64,000 bases of DNA from assembly GCF_017614965.1 (NCBI RefSeq), contig NZ_WVUG01000006.1:1-64000 (forward strand). The letters run 5' to 3'. This document shows positions 43,541 through 51,415 of the stretch, in pieces. A program made the translations under genes and the position numbers. Position 1 is the stretch's first letter; every line of letters starts with the position of its first letter. The notes below the pieces were generated by a model that was not told the origin of the DNA, did not search any database, and was given only the letters and a program-made list of their open reading frames with translations. Source of the DNA: Streptomyces griseorubiginosus (GTDB lineage: Bacteria > Actinomycetota > Actinomycetes > Streptomycetales > Streptomycetaceae).

Positions 43541-43900
43541 CGACTCGGCGTCCCCGTGCCGCACCGCGTCCCGCGCCGCCTGCGTCTTCCCGGCCGGCTG
43601 CGCCGAGTTGACGGCCACGGCGTCCGGTGCGCGGTCGTGGCCGAGCAGGCCGGCGATCTGGTCCCGCTGGAGGGCGATGAGAGGGGAGACCACGACGGTG
43701 GGCCCGGACAGCAGCAGCCCGGCCACCTGGTACACCGCCGACTTCCCGGCGCCGGTCGGCATGACCACCAGGGCGTCCCGCCCCCGCACGACCACCTCCA
43801 TGGCGCTCAGCTGCCCCGGCCGCAGCCGGCGCCGGCCGAACACGTCGGCTGCCGTGCGCCGCAGCCGCTCCGAAACACCGAGGCCCGAACCGTCCGGCAT
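43541..43900 (-). pseudogene. recQ: truncated RecQ-type helicase, N-terminal 120 codons only
   Basis: From the ATG at 43900 the frame reads the start of a RecQ helicase: FGRRRLRPGQLSAMEVVVRG, Walker A VVMPTGAGKS, then VVSPLIALQRDQI (motif Ia) and a segment ending AARDAVRHGDAE. Normal RecQ proteins exceed 500 residues; here similarity stops at about 43541, where the frame runs into the antisense of the decarboxylase gene and ends at 43421. The DEAH box, motifs III-VI and zinc domain are missing, so no helicase activity is possible. Confidence 0.8.
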
Positions 43901-43979
43901 GCTCGCCCCACTTTCTCGGCACCGCGCCTTCACGGGATCCGCGAAAGCAGTCGCGTCCGACCACCCGCCCGGGCGGACC

Positions 43980-44312
43980 TCAAGGCCGCGGGTGCACGCG
44001 ATGCCGGCGCGGGCGGGCGTCGCCGCCGCGCCGTCCGGCCACGGAGGCGCAGCGCGGGCACACCCGCCGCACCCGGTCGGCCGCACCCCCGGACTCGGGG
44101 AACGTGTCCGTCCAGGTGACGTGCGCGAAGCGCACCAGCTGCGAGCGGCTCAGGGACAGCCCGCACACGGTCTGGTTCATGCCCGGCTCCCAGGCGTGCA
44201 CCTCGCCTGCCGGCACCCTGCGTCGGCCCTCCTCCTCGTCCGTCCACCGCCCCGACGGCGTACCGCCCGACACCTGCCATGGCCGTTCCCTCCTCGCTCT
44301 CCCGCCGCACAT
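43980..44312 (-). CDS. small conserved protein with paired cysteines
   Basis: A 110-residue protein whose core (EVHAWEPGMNQTVCGLSLSR, then VTWTDTFPESGG and RRVCPRCASVAG) looks like a small domain with a C-n-C-x-x-C metal-site pattern, possibly binding zinc. Tail is Arg-rich. The ATG at 44312 overlaps the stop of the phosphatase upstream (TGATG), which indicates translational coupling; a GTG about 12 codons later is the alternative. Function unknown. Confidence 0.6.
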   Translation of the reverse strand: MCGGRARRERPWQVSGGTPSGRWTDEEEGRRRVPAGEVHAWEPGMNQTVCGLSLSRSQLVRFAHVTWTDTFPESGGAADRVRRVCPRCASVAGRRGGDARPRRHRVHPRP

Positions 44313-45529
44313 CACGGCGTGAGCCGGTCCTCGTGGCCGCCGCGCCACTCGGTGAGCAGGACGGTCGCATCGTCCTCCAGCCTGCCGTCGTGGTGGTCGA
44401 GCACGGCGGCCATCAGCCGGCGCAGGGTCTCGTGCACGGTGTGGCGGCCGGAGTGGTGACGGCGCACGAAGTCGATGAAACGGTCCCGGCCGAACTGCCG
44501 GCCACGGGCGTCGCGCGCCTCGATGACACCGTCGGTGTACATCAACAGCCGGTCACCGGGCTCGAGTTGCTCGTGGCACTCGTGCACGGGCAGTCCCAGA
44601 CGCACCCCCATCGGGCCCGCGGGCGGACAGGCCAGGTCGAGGGTCCACCGGTTGTCGCGCAGCAGGATCGGCAGAGGATGCCCGCGGTTGATCCAGGACA
44701 GCCGGCCGGTCGCGATGTCCAGATCCGCCAGGGTGGCCGTGACGTAGCGACTGGTGCCGAACTGCTCGACCAGGGCGTTCTCCACCAGACGGCTGGTCTC
44801 CGTCAGCGTGGCGCCCTGGCGGCGGGCGTTGCGGCAGGCGGCCACCGCGACGCTGGCGGTGATCCCCGCGGCGGTGTCGTGACCCATCGCGTCGAAGACC
44901 CCGAGGTGCAGGCTGCGGTCGGCCACCGCGTAGTCGAAGGCATCACCGCCCATCTGGTACGCGGGCTCCATCACGGCACCGACGACCGCGTCGTGCCCGG
45001 CGTAGGCGAGCGGGGGCGTTAGGTTCCACTGCATCTCCGCCGCCACGTTCATCGGCTCGGTGCGCACCAGACGGGCATAGGAGTCACTGAAGGAACGCTT
45101 GCTCAGCAGCAGAAGCGCCGTCATCGACCCAAGGTCACGCAGCGCCCGGCGGGTGTCGGCGTCGTCGGCTTCGGTGTCGGCCCGCAGCACGCCCAGCCGT
45201 TCCACCCCGTCGGTGACGGCCGCCCACCACCGGTGCCGGTCCGGACCGTCCTCGCCTCCCGCGGTTTCGGAGAGCAGGGTGACGCGCTGATAGGCCTGGC
45301 CGGGCAGGCTGCCCCCCACGGTGAACTCCTGGCCGCCGGCGCCCGCGTCCGGCCCCGCGCCGGTGAGCTGGCGCAGCACCGTCTCGCGGAGGTCGACGAC
45401 GAAGACGAGCGCGTCGTACAGACCGACCGCGGCGGCGTACTCGGCGATCATGCCCGGGAGTTGTTCAAGAGTGGCGGTATGGCTGTCCTGCATCAGCCGT
45501 ACCAGCGTTGCCGCGGCGCGGTCCGCCAC
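44312..45529 (-). CDS. soluble SpoIIE-family PP2C phosphatase
   Basis: A 405-residue cytoplasmic protein. An N-terminal sensory region (about 1-150, GAF-like, including LPGMIAEYAAAVGLYDALVF) precedes the PP2C-SIG domain (about 190-400) with MGGDAFDYAV, GVFDAMGHDTAAG, LLMYTDGVIEAR and LEDDATVLL metal motifs. It should dephosphorylate a STAS antagonist protein. The GTG at 45529 has AGGGAGG eight bases upstream and is preferred over the upstream GTG/ATG options. It is the downstream member of a group of three minus-strand signalling genes. Confidence 0.88.
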   Translation of the reverse strand: MADRAAATLVRLMQDSHTATLEQLPGMIAEYAAAVGLYDALVFVVDLRETVLRQLTGAGPDAGAGGQEFTVGGSLPGQAYQRVTLLSETAGGEDGPDRHRWWAAVTDGVERLGVLRADTEADDADTRRALRDLGSMTALLLLSKRSFSDSYARLVRTEPMNVAAEMQWNLTPPLAYAGHDAVVGAVMEPAYQMGGDAFDYAVADRSLHLGVFDAMGHDTAAGITASVAVAACRNARRQGATLTETSRLVENALVEQFGTSRYVTATLADLDIATGRLSWINRGHPLPILLRDNRWTLDLACPPAGPMGVRLGLPVHECHEQLEPGDRLLMYTDGVIEARDARGRQFGRDRFIDFVRRHHSGRHTVHETLRRLMAAVLDHHDGRLEDDATVLLTEWRGGHEDRLTP

Positions 45530-45640
45530 ACCGAACACCTCCCTCTGTCTTTCGCTGTCCTTCGCTGGAGGAACACCAGGCTCCACCCGGGTACCCCGAC
45601 AACGGCGAGCGGCCACGGCTCCCGGCGGTTTCGTTTCCGG

Positions 45641-45696
45641 CGGTCGGCGGTCGGCGGTCGGCGGTCGGCGGTCAGCGGTCAGCGGTCGGCGGTCAG
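45641..45696. repeat. heptanucleotide tandem repeat, 8 units
   Basis: Eight contiguous 7-bp units CGGTCGG or CGGTCAG (five and three copies) run from 45641 to 45696, followed by a degenerate ninth. The last unit contains the stop codon (45693-45695) of the minus-strand PAS/GAF phosphatase gene. Because 7 is not a multiple of 3, changes in copy number cannot preserve a reading frame through the array. Confidence 0.85.
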
Positions 45697-47417
45697 CGGT
45701 TCGGGGTGCGCAGGGCCAGCAGCGCCACGTCGTCGTCGTTCCCGGCGGGGCGGACGCGACGCAGCAGCTGGTCCGTGAAGGCCCCCAGCGGGCGGTGGGC
45801 GAGGGCGGCGGCGTGCTGGCGCAGCCTGTCGAGGCCGGTGTCCAGCGCGTGGCCGCGGTCCTCGATGAGACCGTCGGTGTAGAGCACCAGGGTGGAACCG
45901 GGCGGCAGGGAGAGGCCGGCGTCGGGGCGCGGGGTGCGGGCCCCCGTCCCCAGCAGGATGCCGTGGCCCGCGGTGAGGTACCGGGTCAGTCCGTCGCGGC
46001 TGATCAGCAACGGCGGGGGATGGCCCGCGTTGGTCCAGGACAGCCGCCAGTGGCCCTGCTCCTCGGCCTCTATCCGGGCGAGGACCACGGTGGCCATGGA
46101 GACGTCGGTGATGTGCTGGATCGCCTCGTCGAGCCGCTCGACGATCCGGCTGGGCGGTTCCTGCTGGGACCAGGCGTAGGCGCGGAGCATGTTGCGCACC
46201 TGCGCCATGCCGGCCGCGGCCTCCAGGTCGTGTCCGACGACGTCTCCGACGGCGAGGGCCGTGGAGCCGTCGGAGAGCGAGAAGGCGTCGTACCAGTCGC
46301 CGCCGACCTGCGAGGCGTGGGGCGCGGGCAGATAGCGGACCGTCATCTCCAGGTCCGTGACGCTGGGCATCTGGGGCAGCAGATGGTTCTGCATGGTCTC
46401 GGCGATCTTGCGCTGGCGCTGGTAGAGACGGGCGTTGTCAAGCGCGAGTCCGGCACGCCGTGCGATGTCCTCGATCAGCGGCAGATCGGTGGGGGTGAAC
46501 GGCACCGGGTTCTCGGACCGGCCGACGGTCAGGGCGCCCAGCACGTCGCGCGTGCTGCGGATGGGGGCGATGGCCGCGGAGTGCATTCCGGTGGCGTCGA
46601 ACAGGCGGCGCTGCTCGACCGCGATGCCCGCGTCCGGGGGCTGCCGGTACGTCTGCTGGTCCGCCAGGGTCGAGGCGACACCGCGCAGTGCCCGGGACAG
46701 CGGCATGGGGGACGACTCCGGCACCGGCGGCATCGGACCCTCCAGGTCCTCGCGCCGGCTCAGCGAGCCCTCCTCGGCATGGGCCACCACGGTGCGCCAC
46801 ACCTCGTCCCGCTCGCTGATCAGGTCGACGACCGCCCAGTCGCCCAGCCGCGGTACGACCAGCTCGACCAGCCGGCGCAGGGTCTCCTCGATGTCGAGCG
46901 TCGAGGTGAGCCGGGTGGTGGTCTCGGCCAGCAGGGCCAGCCGTTCGAGTTCCGGCATCGGCTCGGCCGCCGGCTCCGGCTCGGGGACGGTATCCAACGG
47001 GGGCTCGACGGGGTGGAAGACGACGAGCGTGGCAGTGTCGCCGCCGTCCCCGTCGACGTCGTACGGGGCCAGAGTCCAGGAGATGGGCAGCAGCGAGCCG
47101 TCCCCCCGGGCGAAGTGGTCCTGGTCGGCCTGGGCCGCGCGTCTGGCGTGGAACGCCTGCCGCATGGTGCACTGCGTCCGCGGCAGGAGCTGGCCCTGCG
47201 GCCCGCGGTGCAGCAGATCGTGCGCGTCGTGCCCGAGGAGATCGTCGGCGGACCGCGCCAGCAGCCGCTCGGTGCGGGCGTTGACGGCGATGATGCAGCC
47301 TTCCTCGTCCACCACGTAGGCGCCGGTCCCGATGGCTTCCAGCGCACCGGCCAGCCCGGCGGAGGGGGCGGGTACGGCCCGCTGCCGCCGGTTCTGCCTG
47401 TTCACCGGCTCCGCCAC
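45693..47417 (-). CDS. PAS-GAF-SpoIIE phosphatase
   Basis: A 574-residue sensor phosphatase. PAS domain about 20-130 (IGTGAYVVDEEGCIIAVNAR, then TERLLARSADDLLGHD), GAF domain about 170-330 (LLAETTTRLTSTLDIEETLR), and SpoIIE/PP2C domain about 345-570 (QVGGDWYDAFSL, VGDVVGHDLEAAA, TLVLYTDGLIEDR, DDDVALLAL). Input to either sensor domain would change dephosphorylation of a STAS protein such as the neighbour at 47661. The GTG at 47417 has GGGAGG six bases upstream and is preferred; the ATG at 47489 is a possible longer start. Confidence 0.9.
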   Translation of the reverse strand: MAEPVNRQNRRQRAVPAPSAGLAGALEAIGTGAYVVDEEGCIIAVNARTERLLARSADDLLGHDAHDLLHRGPQGQLLPRTQCTMRQAFHARRAAQADQDHFARGDGSLLPISWTLAPYDVDGDGGDTATLVVFHPVEPPLDTVPEPEPAAEPMPELERLALLAETTTRLTSTLDIEETLRRLVELVVPRLGDWAVVDLISERDEVWRTVVAHAEEGSLSRREDLEGPMPPVPESSPMPLSRALRGVASTLADQQTYRQPPDAGIAVEQRRLFDATGMHSAAIAPIRSTRDVLGALTVGRSENPVPFTPTDLPLIEDIARRAGLALDNARLYQRQRKIAETMQNHLLPQMPSVTDLEMTVRYLPAPHASQVGGDWYDAFSLSDGSTALAVGDVVGHDLEAAAGMAQVRNMLRAYAWSQQEPPSRIVERLDEAIQHITDVSMATVVLARIEAEEQGHWRLSWTNAGHPPPLLISRDGLTRYLTAGHGILLGTGARTPRPDAGLSLPPGSTLVLYTDGLIEDRGHALDTGLDRLRQHAAALAHRPLGAFTDQLLRRVRPAGNDDDVALLALRTPNR

Positions 47418-47660
47418 GTCCTGCCTCCCGCCGATCGAGCCACCGCCGGCCGTCGTTCGCCCGGCCGCGGCACGCGTCCTGTTCCGCATGTCCTTCCCGT
47501 ATGCCCCCTCGCGGAGAAACGCCACGGGGATCACCACCGGGACGCATCACACCGAGGAGGGGGCGCCACTGAGAAGAGGCGACAAGAGCAGGACATCACG
47601 CACGCCACGAACCGCGCACGGCGTGACCGGGCGAGGGCCAGGACTTCCGGGCCTCGGCCC

Positions 47661-48023
47661 TCACGCCGCCAGGGCGTCCTCGACGGTCGGATGACAGGAC
47701 ACGAGGCTGTCCAGGCCCACGAGCTGCACGGTGCGCAGCACCGCGCCCCGGGCCCCCGCGAGCCGCAGCCACCCCTGCGCGGCCTGTGTGGTCTGGTGGG
47801 CGGCGATCAGGGCGTTGACGCCGCTCGAGTCCATGAACGTGACCCCGCTCAGGTCGACGACGATCCGCAGGCCGTCACCGCTCGGCTCGGGCACGGCCTC
47901 GCTCAGGGCACCCACGCTCTGGTAGTCGACCTCGCCGCGCAGGCCGAGGACGGCGATGCCGTCGACATCGTCGCGGACCACGGACAGCTGGCCGTGACCG
48001 GCTGCTTCCTTGTTGTCTGCCAC
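47661..48023 (-). CDS. STAS-domain anti-sigma factor antagonist
   Basis: A 120-residue single-domain protein. The typical phosphorylation motif is VVDLSGVTFMDSSGVNALIA, where the Ser of DSSG is the residue phosphorylated by an anti-sigma kinase and dephosphorylated by SpoIIE phosphatases. The GTG at 48023 follows AAGGA. With the divergent HATPase and two phosphatases it makes a complete partner-switching set except for a sigma factor, none of which is encoded here. Confidence 0.92.
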   Translation of the reverse strand: MADNKEAAGHGQLSVVRDDVDGIAVLGLRGEVDYQSVGALSEAVPEPSGDGLRIVVDLSGVTFMDSSGVNALIAAHQTTQAAQGWLRLAGARGAVLRTVQLVGLDSLVSCHPTVEDALAA

Positions 48024-48125
48024 TTGCGTCCTTAGCGCACTCGGTGGGGGCTGAGCCACGTCTCTGTTGCCACGTTGCCCCGGGATCGCCGCCTCGATGC
48101 ACGCTTCGGCGCACGAGTTGCTCCT

Positions 48126-48185
48126 GACACAGGAGTAGTCCGCGCGACACAGGAGTAGTCCCCGCGTCACGGGGTAGTCGCGCGA
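48126..48185. repeat. three 20-bp tandem repeats between STAS and HATPase genes
   Basis: GACACAGGAGTAGTCCGCGC (48126-48145) and GACACAGGAGTAGTCCCCGC (48146-48165) differ at one base; a third, more divergent copy (GTCACGGGGTAGTCGCGCGA) follows at 48166-48185. They sit in the divergent promoter region and may be regulator sites. Confidence 0.75.
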
Positions 48186-48247
48186 CCATGAACGGGGTAC
48201 TTGCTTATGTCGGCAAGGAGCCTGTCCCGCCCGAGGAGTGTTCCCGG

Positions 48248-48679
48248 ATGCCGGATGCACCTGCCGACGTGACCGTGGCCTTGGACGGGGCCGAAGGCTG
48301 TATTGCCAACGCCAGGAACGAGGCGTCGCGCTTCCTGACCCGTGCTCAGTCCGAGCACGGGCTGCCGGTGTCGGCCCGCACGCTGGACCTCGCGCAGCTG
48401 GTGGTCAGCGAGCTGGTCACCAACGCGCTGAAGTACGCGCCGGGGCCGGTGCTGCTGCAGTTGGGCATCGCGGACAGCGCGCTGGAGATCGCCGTGTGGG
48501 ACACCGATCCGGTGCTTCCGGTGGCCCGGGCCGCCGACGCCGGACGGGTCGGGCAGCACGGTCTGGAGATCGTGCTGGCGGTGGTGCAGGGCTTCGAGGC
48601 GAGGAGGGAGCCCGTGGGCAAGCGCATCAGCGCCCGGATCGCGCTGTATGACGATCCGCTGTCGGCCCTGGGACCCTGA
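48248..48679 (+). CDS. HATPase-type anti-sigma regulatory protein (RsbW-like)
   Basis: A 143-residue single-domain ATPase of the GHKL type. The N box is LVVSELVTNALKYAPG (E and N bind Mg-ATP), the G1 box IAVWDTDPVLP, the G2 box AGRVGQHGLEIV. Such proteins bind a sigma factor or phosphorylate a STAS partner. The ATG at 48248 follows GAGGAG; the ATG at 48188 has no ribosome site and is rejected. It is divergent from the STAS gene across the 20-bp repeats, so they probably form one switch. Confidence 0.88.
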   Translation: MPDAPADVTVALDGAEGCIANARNEASRFLTRAQSEHGLPVSARTLDLAQLVVSELVTNALKYAPGPVLLQLGIADSALEIAVWDTDPVLPVARAADAGRVGQHGLEIVLAVVQGFEARREPVGKRISARIALYDDPLSALGP

Positions 48680-48695
48680 GCCGTAGGGGGTTGGA

Positions 48696-48749
48696 GAGCC
48701 CTGGCGGGCCGGCGAGCCGTAGCGGGCCGGAGAGCCGAAGCGGACCGGC
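48696..48749. repeat. three 18-bp imperfect tandem repeats
   Basis: Units at 48696, 48714 and 48732 share GAGCCnnnGCGGnCCGGn. A partial fourth unit overlaps the stop of the HATPase gene at 48678. They fill the short gap before the P1 peptidase gene. Confidence 0.6.
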
Positions 48750-48774
48750 CGCGGAAGCGGATACCGTGCCGTCC

Positions 48775-49815
48775 ATGCCCCCGCCACCCGTCAGCCGCCC
48801 CAGGTCCCGCGACCTGGGCATCACCGTCGGCGAGCTGCCCACCGGCCGGTACAACGCGCTCACGGACGTGCCCGGCGTCCGCGTCGGGCACACCACGCTG
48901 ATCCGTCCGCCACGGGTGCACAGCGGGGTCACCGCGATCGTGCCGGACGGAGTGGGACCCGGCAGTGCGCTGCCGGCCGGGGTGTTCGCGGGCAACGGCT
49001 ACGGCAAGCTGATCGGCGCCACCCAGATCGCCGAGCTCGGCACGCTCGAGACGCCCGTCCTGCTCACCTCGACCCTCTCCGCCTTCCGGGCGGCGGACGC
49101 CCTGGTGGGCTGGGTCCTTCAGCGGCCGGAAGGAGCGGAGGCACGGAGCCTGAACCCGGTGGTGGGGGAGTGCAACGACGGGCTCCTGTCGGACATCCGC
49201 TCGCGCCCGGTGCGCGAGGAGCACGTGCGCGCCGCGCTCGACACGGCGTCCGGCGGGCCGGTCGCCGAGGGCTGTGTCGGCGGGGGCACCGGGCTGACCG
49301 CCCTCGGCTTCAAGGCCGGCATCGGCACCTCGTCCCGGCGCCTGCCGCTCGCCGGCCGGGAGATCACGCTCGGCGTCCTCGTGCAGGCCAACTTCGGCGG
49401 CACGCTGCGGGTGCGGGGACGCACGGTCACGCCCGCCGACGTGGGCCTGCCCGCCGAGGGGCCCGATCCGCAGGCCGGTTCGTGCATGGTCGTGGCCGCC
49501 ACCGACGCGCCCCTGGACGCCCGTCAGCTCACCCGGCTGGCCCGCCGCTGCGTCTACGCGCTGGCCAGGGTCGGCGCCGCCTACGGACACGGCAGCGGCG
49601 ACTACGGCCTGGCCTTCGGCACCCGGCCGCCAGGCACGCCCGCCGGGCCCGCCGTCGTGCCCGACGAAACGCTCGACCCGCTGTTCACCGCTGCCCTCGA
49701 CGCCGTCGAGGAATCCGTCCTCAACGCGCTGCTGACGGCCACCACGACCACGGGCCCGCACGGCGACACCCGTCACCCGCTGCCCGCGCGCCCCCTCCTG
49801 GCCCTGCTCGAGTGA
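48775..49815 (+). CDS. P1-family aminopeptidase (DmpA/BapA-like, self-processing)
   Basis: A 346-residue Ntn-type hydrolase. The N-terminal subunit begins GITVGELPTGRYNALTDVPG and includes GVTAIVPDG and VFAGNGYGKLIG; the conserved cleavage site is Gly235-Ser236 in QAGSCMVVAATDAPLDARQL, where Ser236 becomes the N-terminal nucleophile after autoproteolysis. YGHGSGDYGLAFGT is a second conserved block. Relatives release N-terminal D-, L- or beta-amino acids from small peptides. The ATG at 48775 lacks a strong ribosome site; the frame is open a little further upstream across the repeats. Confidence 0.9.
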   Translation: MPPPPVSRPRSRDLGITVGELPTGRYNALTDVPGVRVGHTTLIRPPRVHSGVTAIVPDGVGPGSALPAGVFAGNGYGKLIGATQIAELGTLETPVLLTSTLSAFRAADALVGWVLQRPEGAEARSLNPVVGECNDGLLSDIRSRPVREEHVRAALDTASGGPVAEGCVGGGTGLTALGFKAGIGTSSRRLPLAGREITLGVLVQANFGGTLRVRGRTVTPADVGLPAEGPDPQAGSCMVVAATDAPLDARQLTRLARRCVYALARVGAAYGHGSGDYGLAFGTRPPGTPAGPAVVPDETLDPLFTAALDAVEESVLNALLTATTTTGPHGDTRHPLPARPLLALLE

Positions 49816-49859
49816 CCAGGAAGACGCGGCGAACGGGCATGCCGCGGACGCCGAAAGCG

Positions 49860-49889
49860 TTCGCCCGGGATGAGGCCGCGTCCTAAGGT
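49860..49889 (+). promoter_or_regulatory. candidate promoter of lpdA-prpE
   Basis: TTCGCC (49860-49865), 18-bp spacer, TAAGGT (49884-49889), 67 bp before the lpdA start. The -10 is good, the -35 weak. Confidence 0.35.
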
Positions 49890-49956
49890 GCGGCCCAGGT
49901 GAGTCACGGGGAAGCTGTACCGGGGACCAGGCCGGCAGCCGCGAGAGAGGAACGTC

Positions 49957-51369
49957 ATGGACGAGCAGGGCGAGCACTTCGACGTCGTGGTCCTCGGAGC
50001 CGGCCCCGGCGGATACGTCGCCGCCGTCCGCGCCGCCCAACTGGGCAAGCGCGTGGCCGTCGTTGAGGAGAAGTACTGGGGCGGCGTCTGTCTGAACGTG
50101 GGCTGCATCCCCAGCAAGGCCCTGCTGCGCAACGCGGAGCTGGCGCACATCTTCACCCGCGAGGCGAAGACCTTCGGCATCAGGGTGGACGGCCAGGTCA
50201 GCTTCGACTACGGCGAGGCGTTCCGCCGCAGCCGCAAGGTCGCCGACGGCCGGGTCAAGGGCGTCCACTACCTGATGAAGAAGAACAAGATCACCGAGTT
50301 CGACGGCCGCGGCACCTTCGTGGACCCGCACACGCTGCAGGTGGCCGGTTACGACGGCGAGACCCGCACCATCCGCTTCGACCACTGCATCATCGCCACC
50401 GGCGCCACCCCGAAGCTGCTGCCCGGCACCAAGCGCAGCGCCCGCGTGGTGACGTTCGAGGAGCAGATCCTCGCCGAGGACCTTCCGCAGTCCATCGTCA
50501 TCGCGGGGGCCGGCGCGATCGGCGTCGAGTTCGCCTACGTGCTGCACAACTACGGCGTGAAGGTGACCATCGTCGAGTTCCTTGACCGCATGGCGCCCCT
50601 GGAGGACGCCGAGGTCTCCGCCGAACTCGCCAAGCAGTACCGCCGGCTGGGCATCGACGTCCTCACCTCCACCCGCGTCGACGCCATCGACGAGTCCGGG
50701 CCGCGGGTCCGCGTCACCGTCACCGCCAAGGACGGCTCCCAGCAGGTGCTGGAGGCCGACAAGGTGCTCCAGGCGATCGGTTTCCAGCCGAACATCGAGG
50801 GCTACGGCCTGGAGAACACCGGCGTGAAGGTCACCGAGCGCGGCGCGATCGACGTCGACGGCCGCTGCCGTACCTCCGTGCCCCACCTGTACGCCATCGG
50901 CGACGTGACGGCCAAGCTGATGCTCGCGCACGCCGCCGAGGCGATGGGCATCATCGCCGCCGAGACCATCGCCGACGCGGAGACGATGGAGCTGGACTAC
51001 GTCATGATCCCGCGCGCCACCTACTGCCAGCCCCAGATCGCCAGCTTCGGCTACACCGAGGCCCAGGCCCGCGAGCTCGGATACGACGTGAAGGTGGCGA
51101 AGTTCCCCTTCACCGCCAACGGCAAGTCGCACGGTCTGGGCGACGCCACCGGCTTCGTGAAGCTGATCAGCGACGCCAGGTACGGCGAACTCCTCGGCGG
51201 CCACCTCATCGGCCCGGACGTCACCGAGCTGCTGCCCGAGCTGACCCTGGCCCAGCAGTGGGACCTGACGGTCCACGAGCTCGCCCGCAACGTCCACGCC
51301 CACCCCACCCTGGGCGAGGCCGTCAAGGAGGCCGTCCACGGTCTGGCGGGACACATGATCAACCTCTGA
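49957..51369 (+). CDS. lpdA: dihydrolipoamide dehydrogenase
   Basis: A 470-residue flavoprotein. FAD-binding GxGxxG at 14-19 ([13 protein letters not shown]), redox-active Cys45 and Cys50 in [17 protein letters not shown], the NAD-binding motif [13 protein letters not shown] in the middle, the second FAD motif LYAIGDVT, and the C-terminal catalytic [10 protein letters not shown] (His-Glu). It reoxidises dihydrolipoyl groups of 2-oxo-acid dehydrogenase complexes or the glycine cleavage system. No E1/E2 genes are near, so it is a stand-alone copy. GAGAGAGG precedes the ATG. The prpE-like gene follows after 46 bp. Confidence 0.95.
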   Translation: MDEQGEHFDVVVLGAGPGGYVAAVRAAQLGKRVAVVEEKYWGGVCLNVGCIPSKALLRNAELAHIFTREAKTFGIRVDGQVSFDYGEAFRRSRKVADGRVKGVHYLMKKNKITEFDGRGTFVDPHTLQVAGYDGETRTIRFDHCIIATGATPKLLPGTKRSARVVTFEEQILAEDLPQSIVIAGAGAIGVEFAYVLHNYGVKVTIVEFLDRMAPLEDAEVSAELAKQYRRLGIDVLTSTRVDAIDESGPRVRVTVTAKDGSQQVLEADKVLQAIGFQPNIEGYGLENTGVKVTERGAIDVDGRCRTSVPHLYAIGDVTAKLMLAHAAEAMGIIAAETIADAETMELDYVMIPRATYCQPQIASFGYTEAQARELGYDVKVAKFPFTANGKSHGLGDATGFVKLISDARYGELLGGHLIGPDVTELLPELTLAQQWDLTVHELARNVHAHPTLGEAVKEAVHGLAGHMINL

Positions 51370-51415
51370 GACGGTGGCGGCCCCGCCACCGCACGACCGG
51401 TGAAGGAGAGCGCCG

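Noticed and set aside
48346-51354. 1002-codon minus-strand frame covering three plus-strand genes
   Set aside because: It runs antisense through the HATPase, P1 peptidase and lpdA genes, all of which show intact catalytic motifs.
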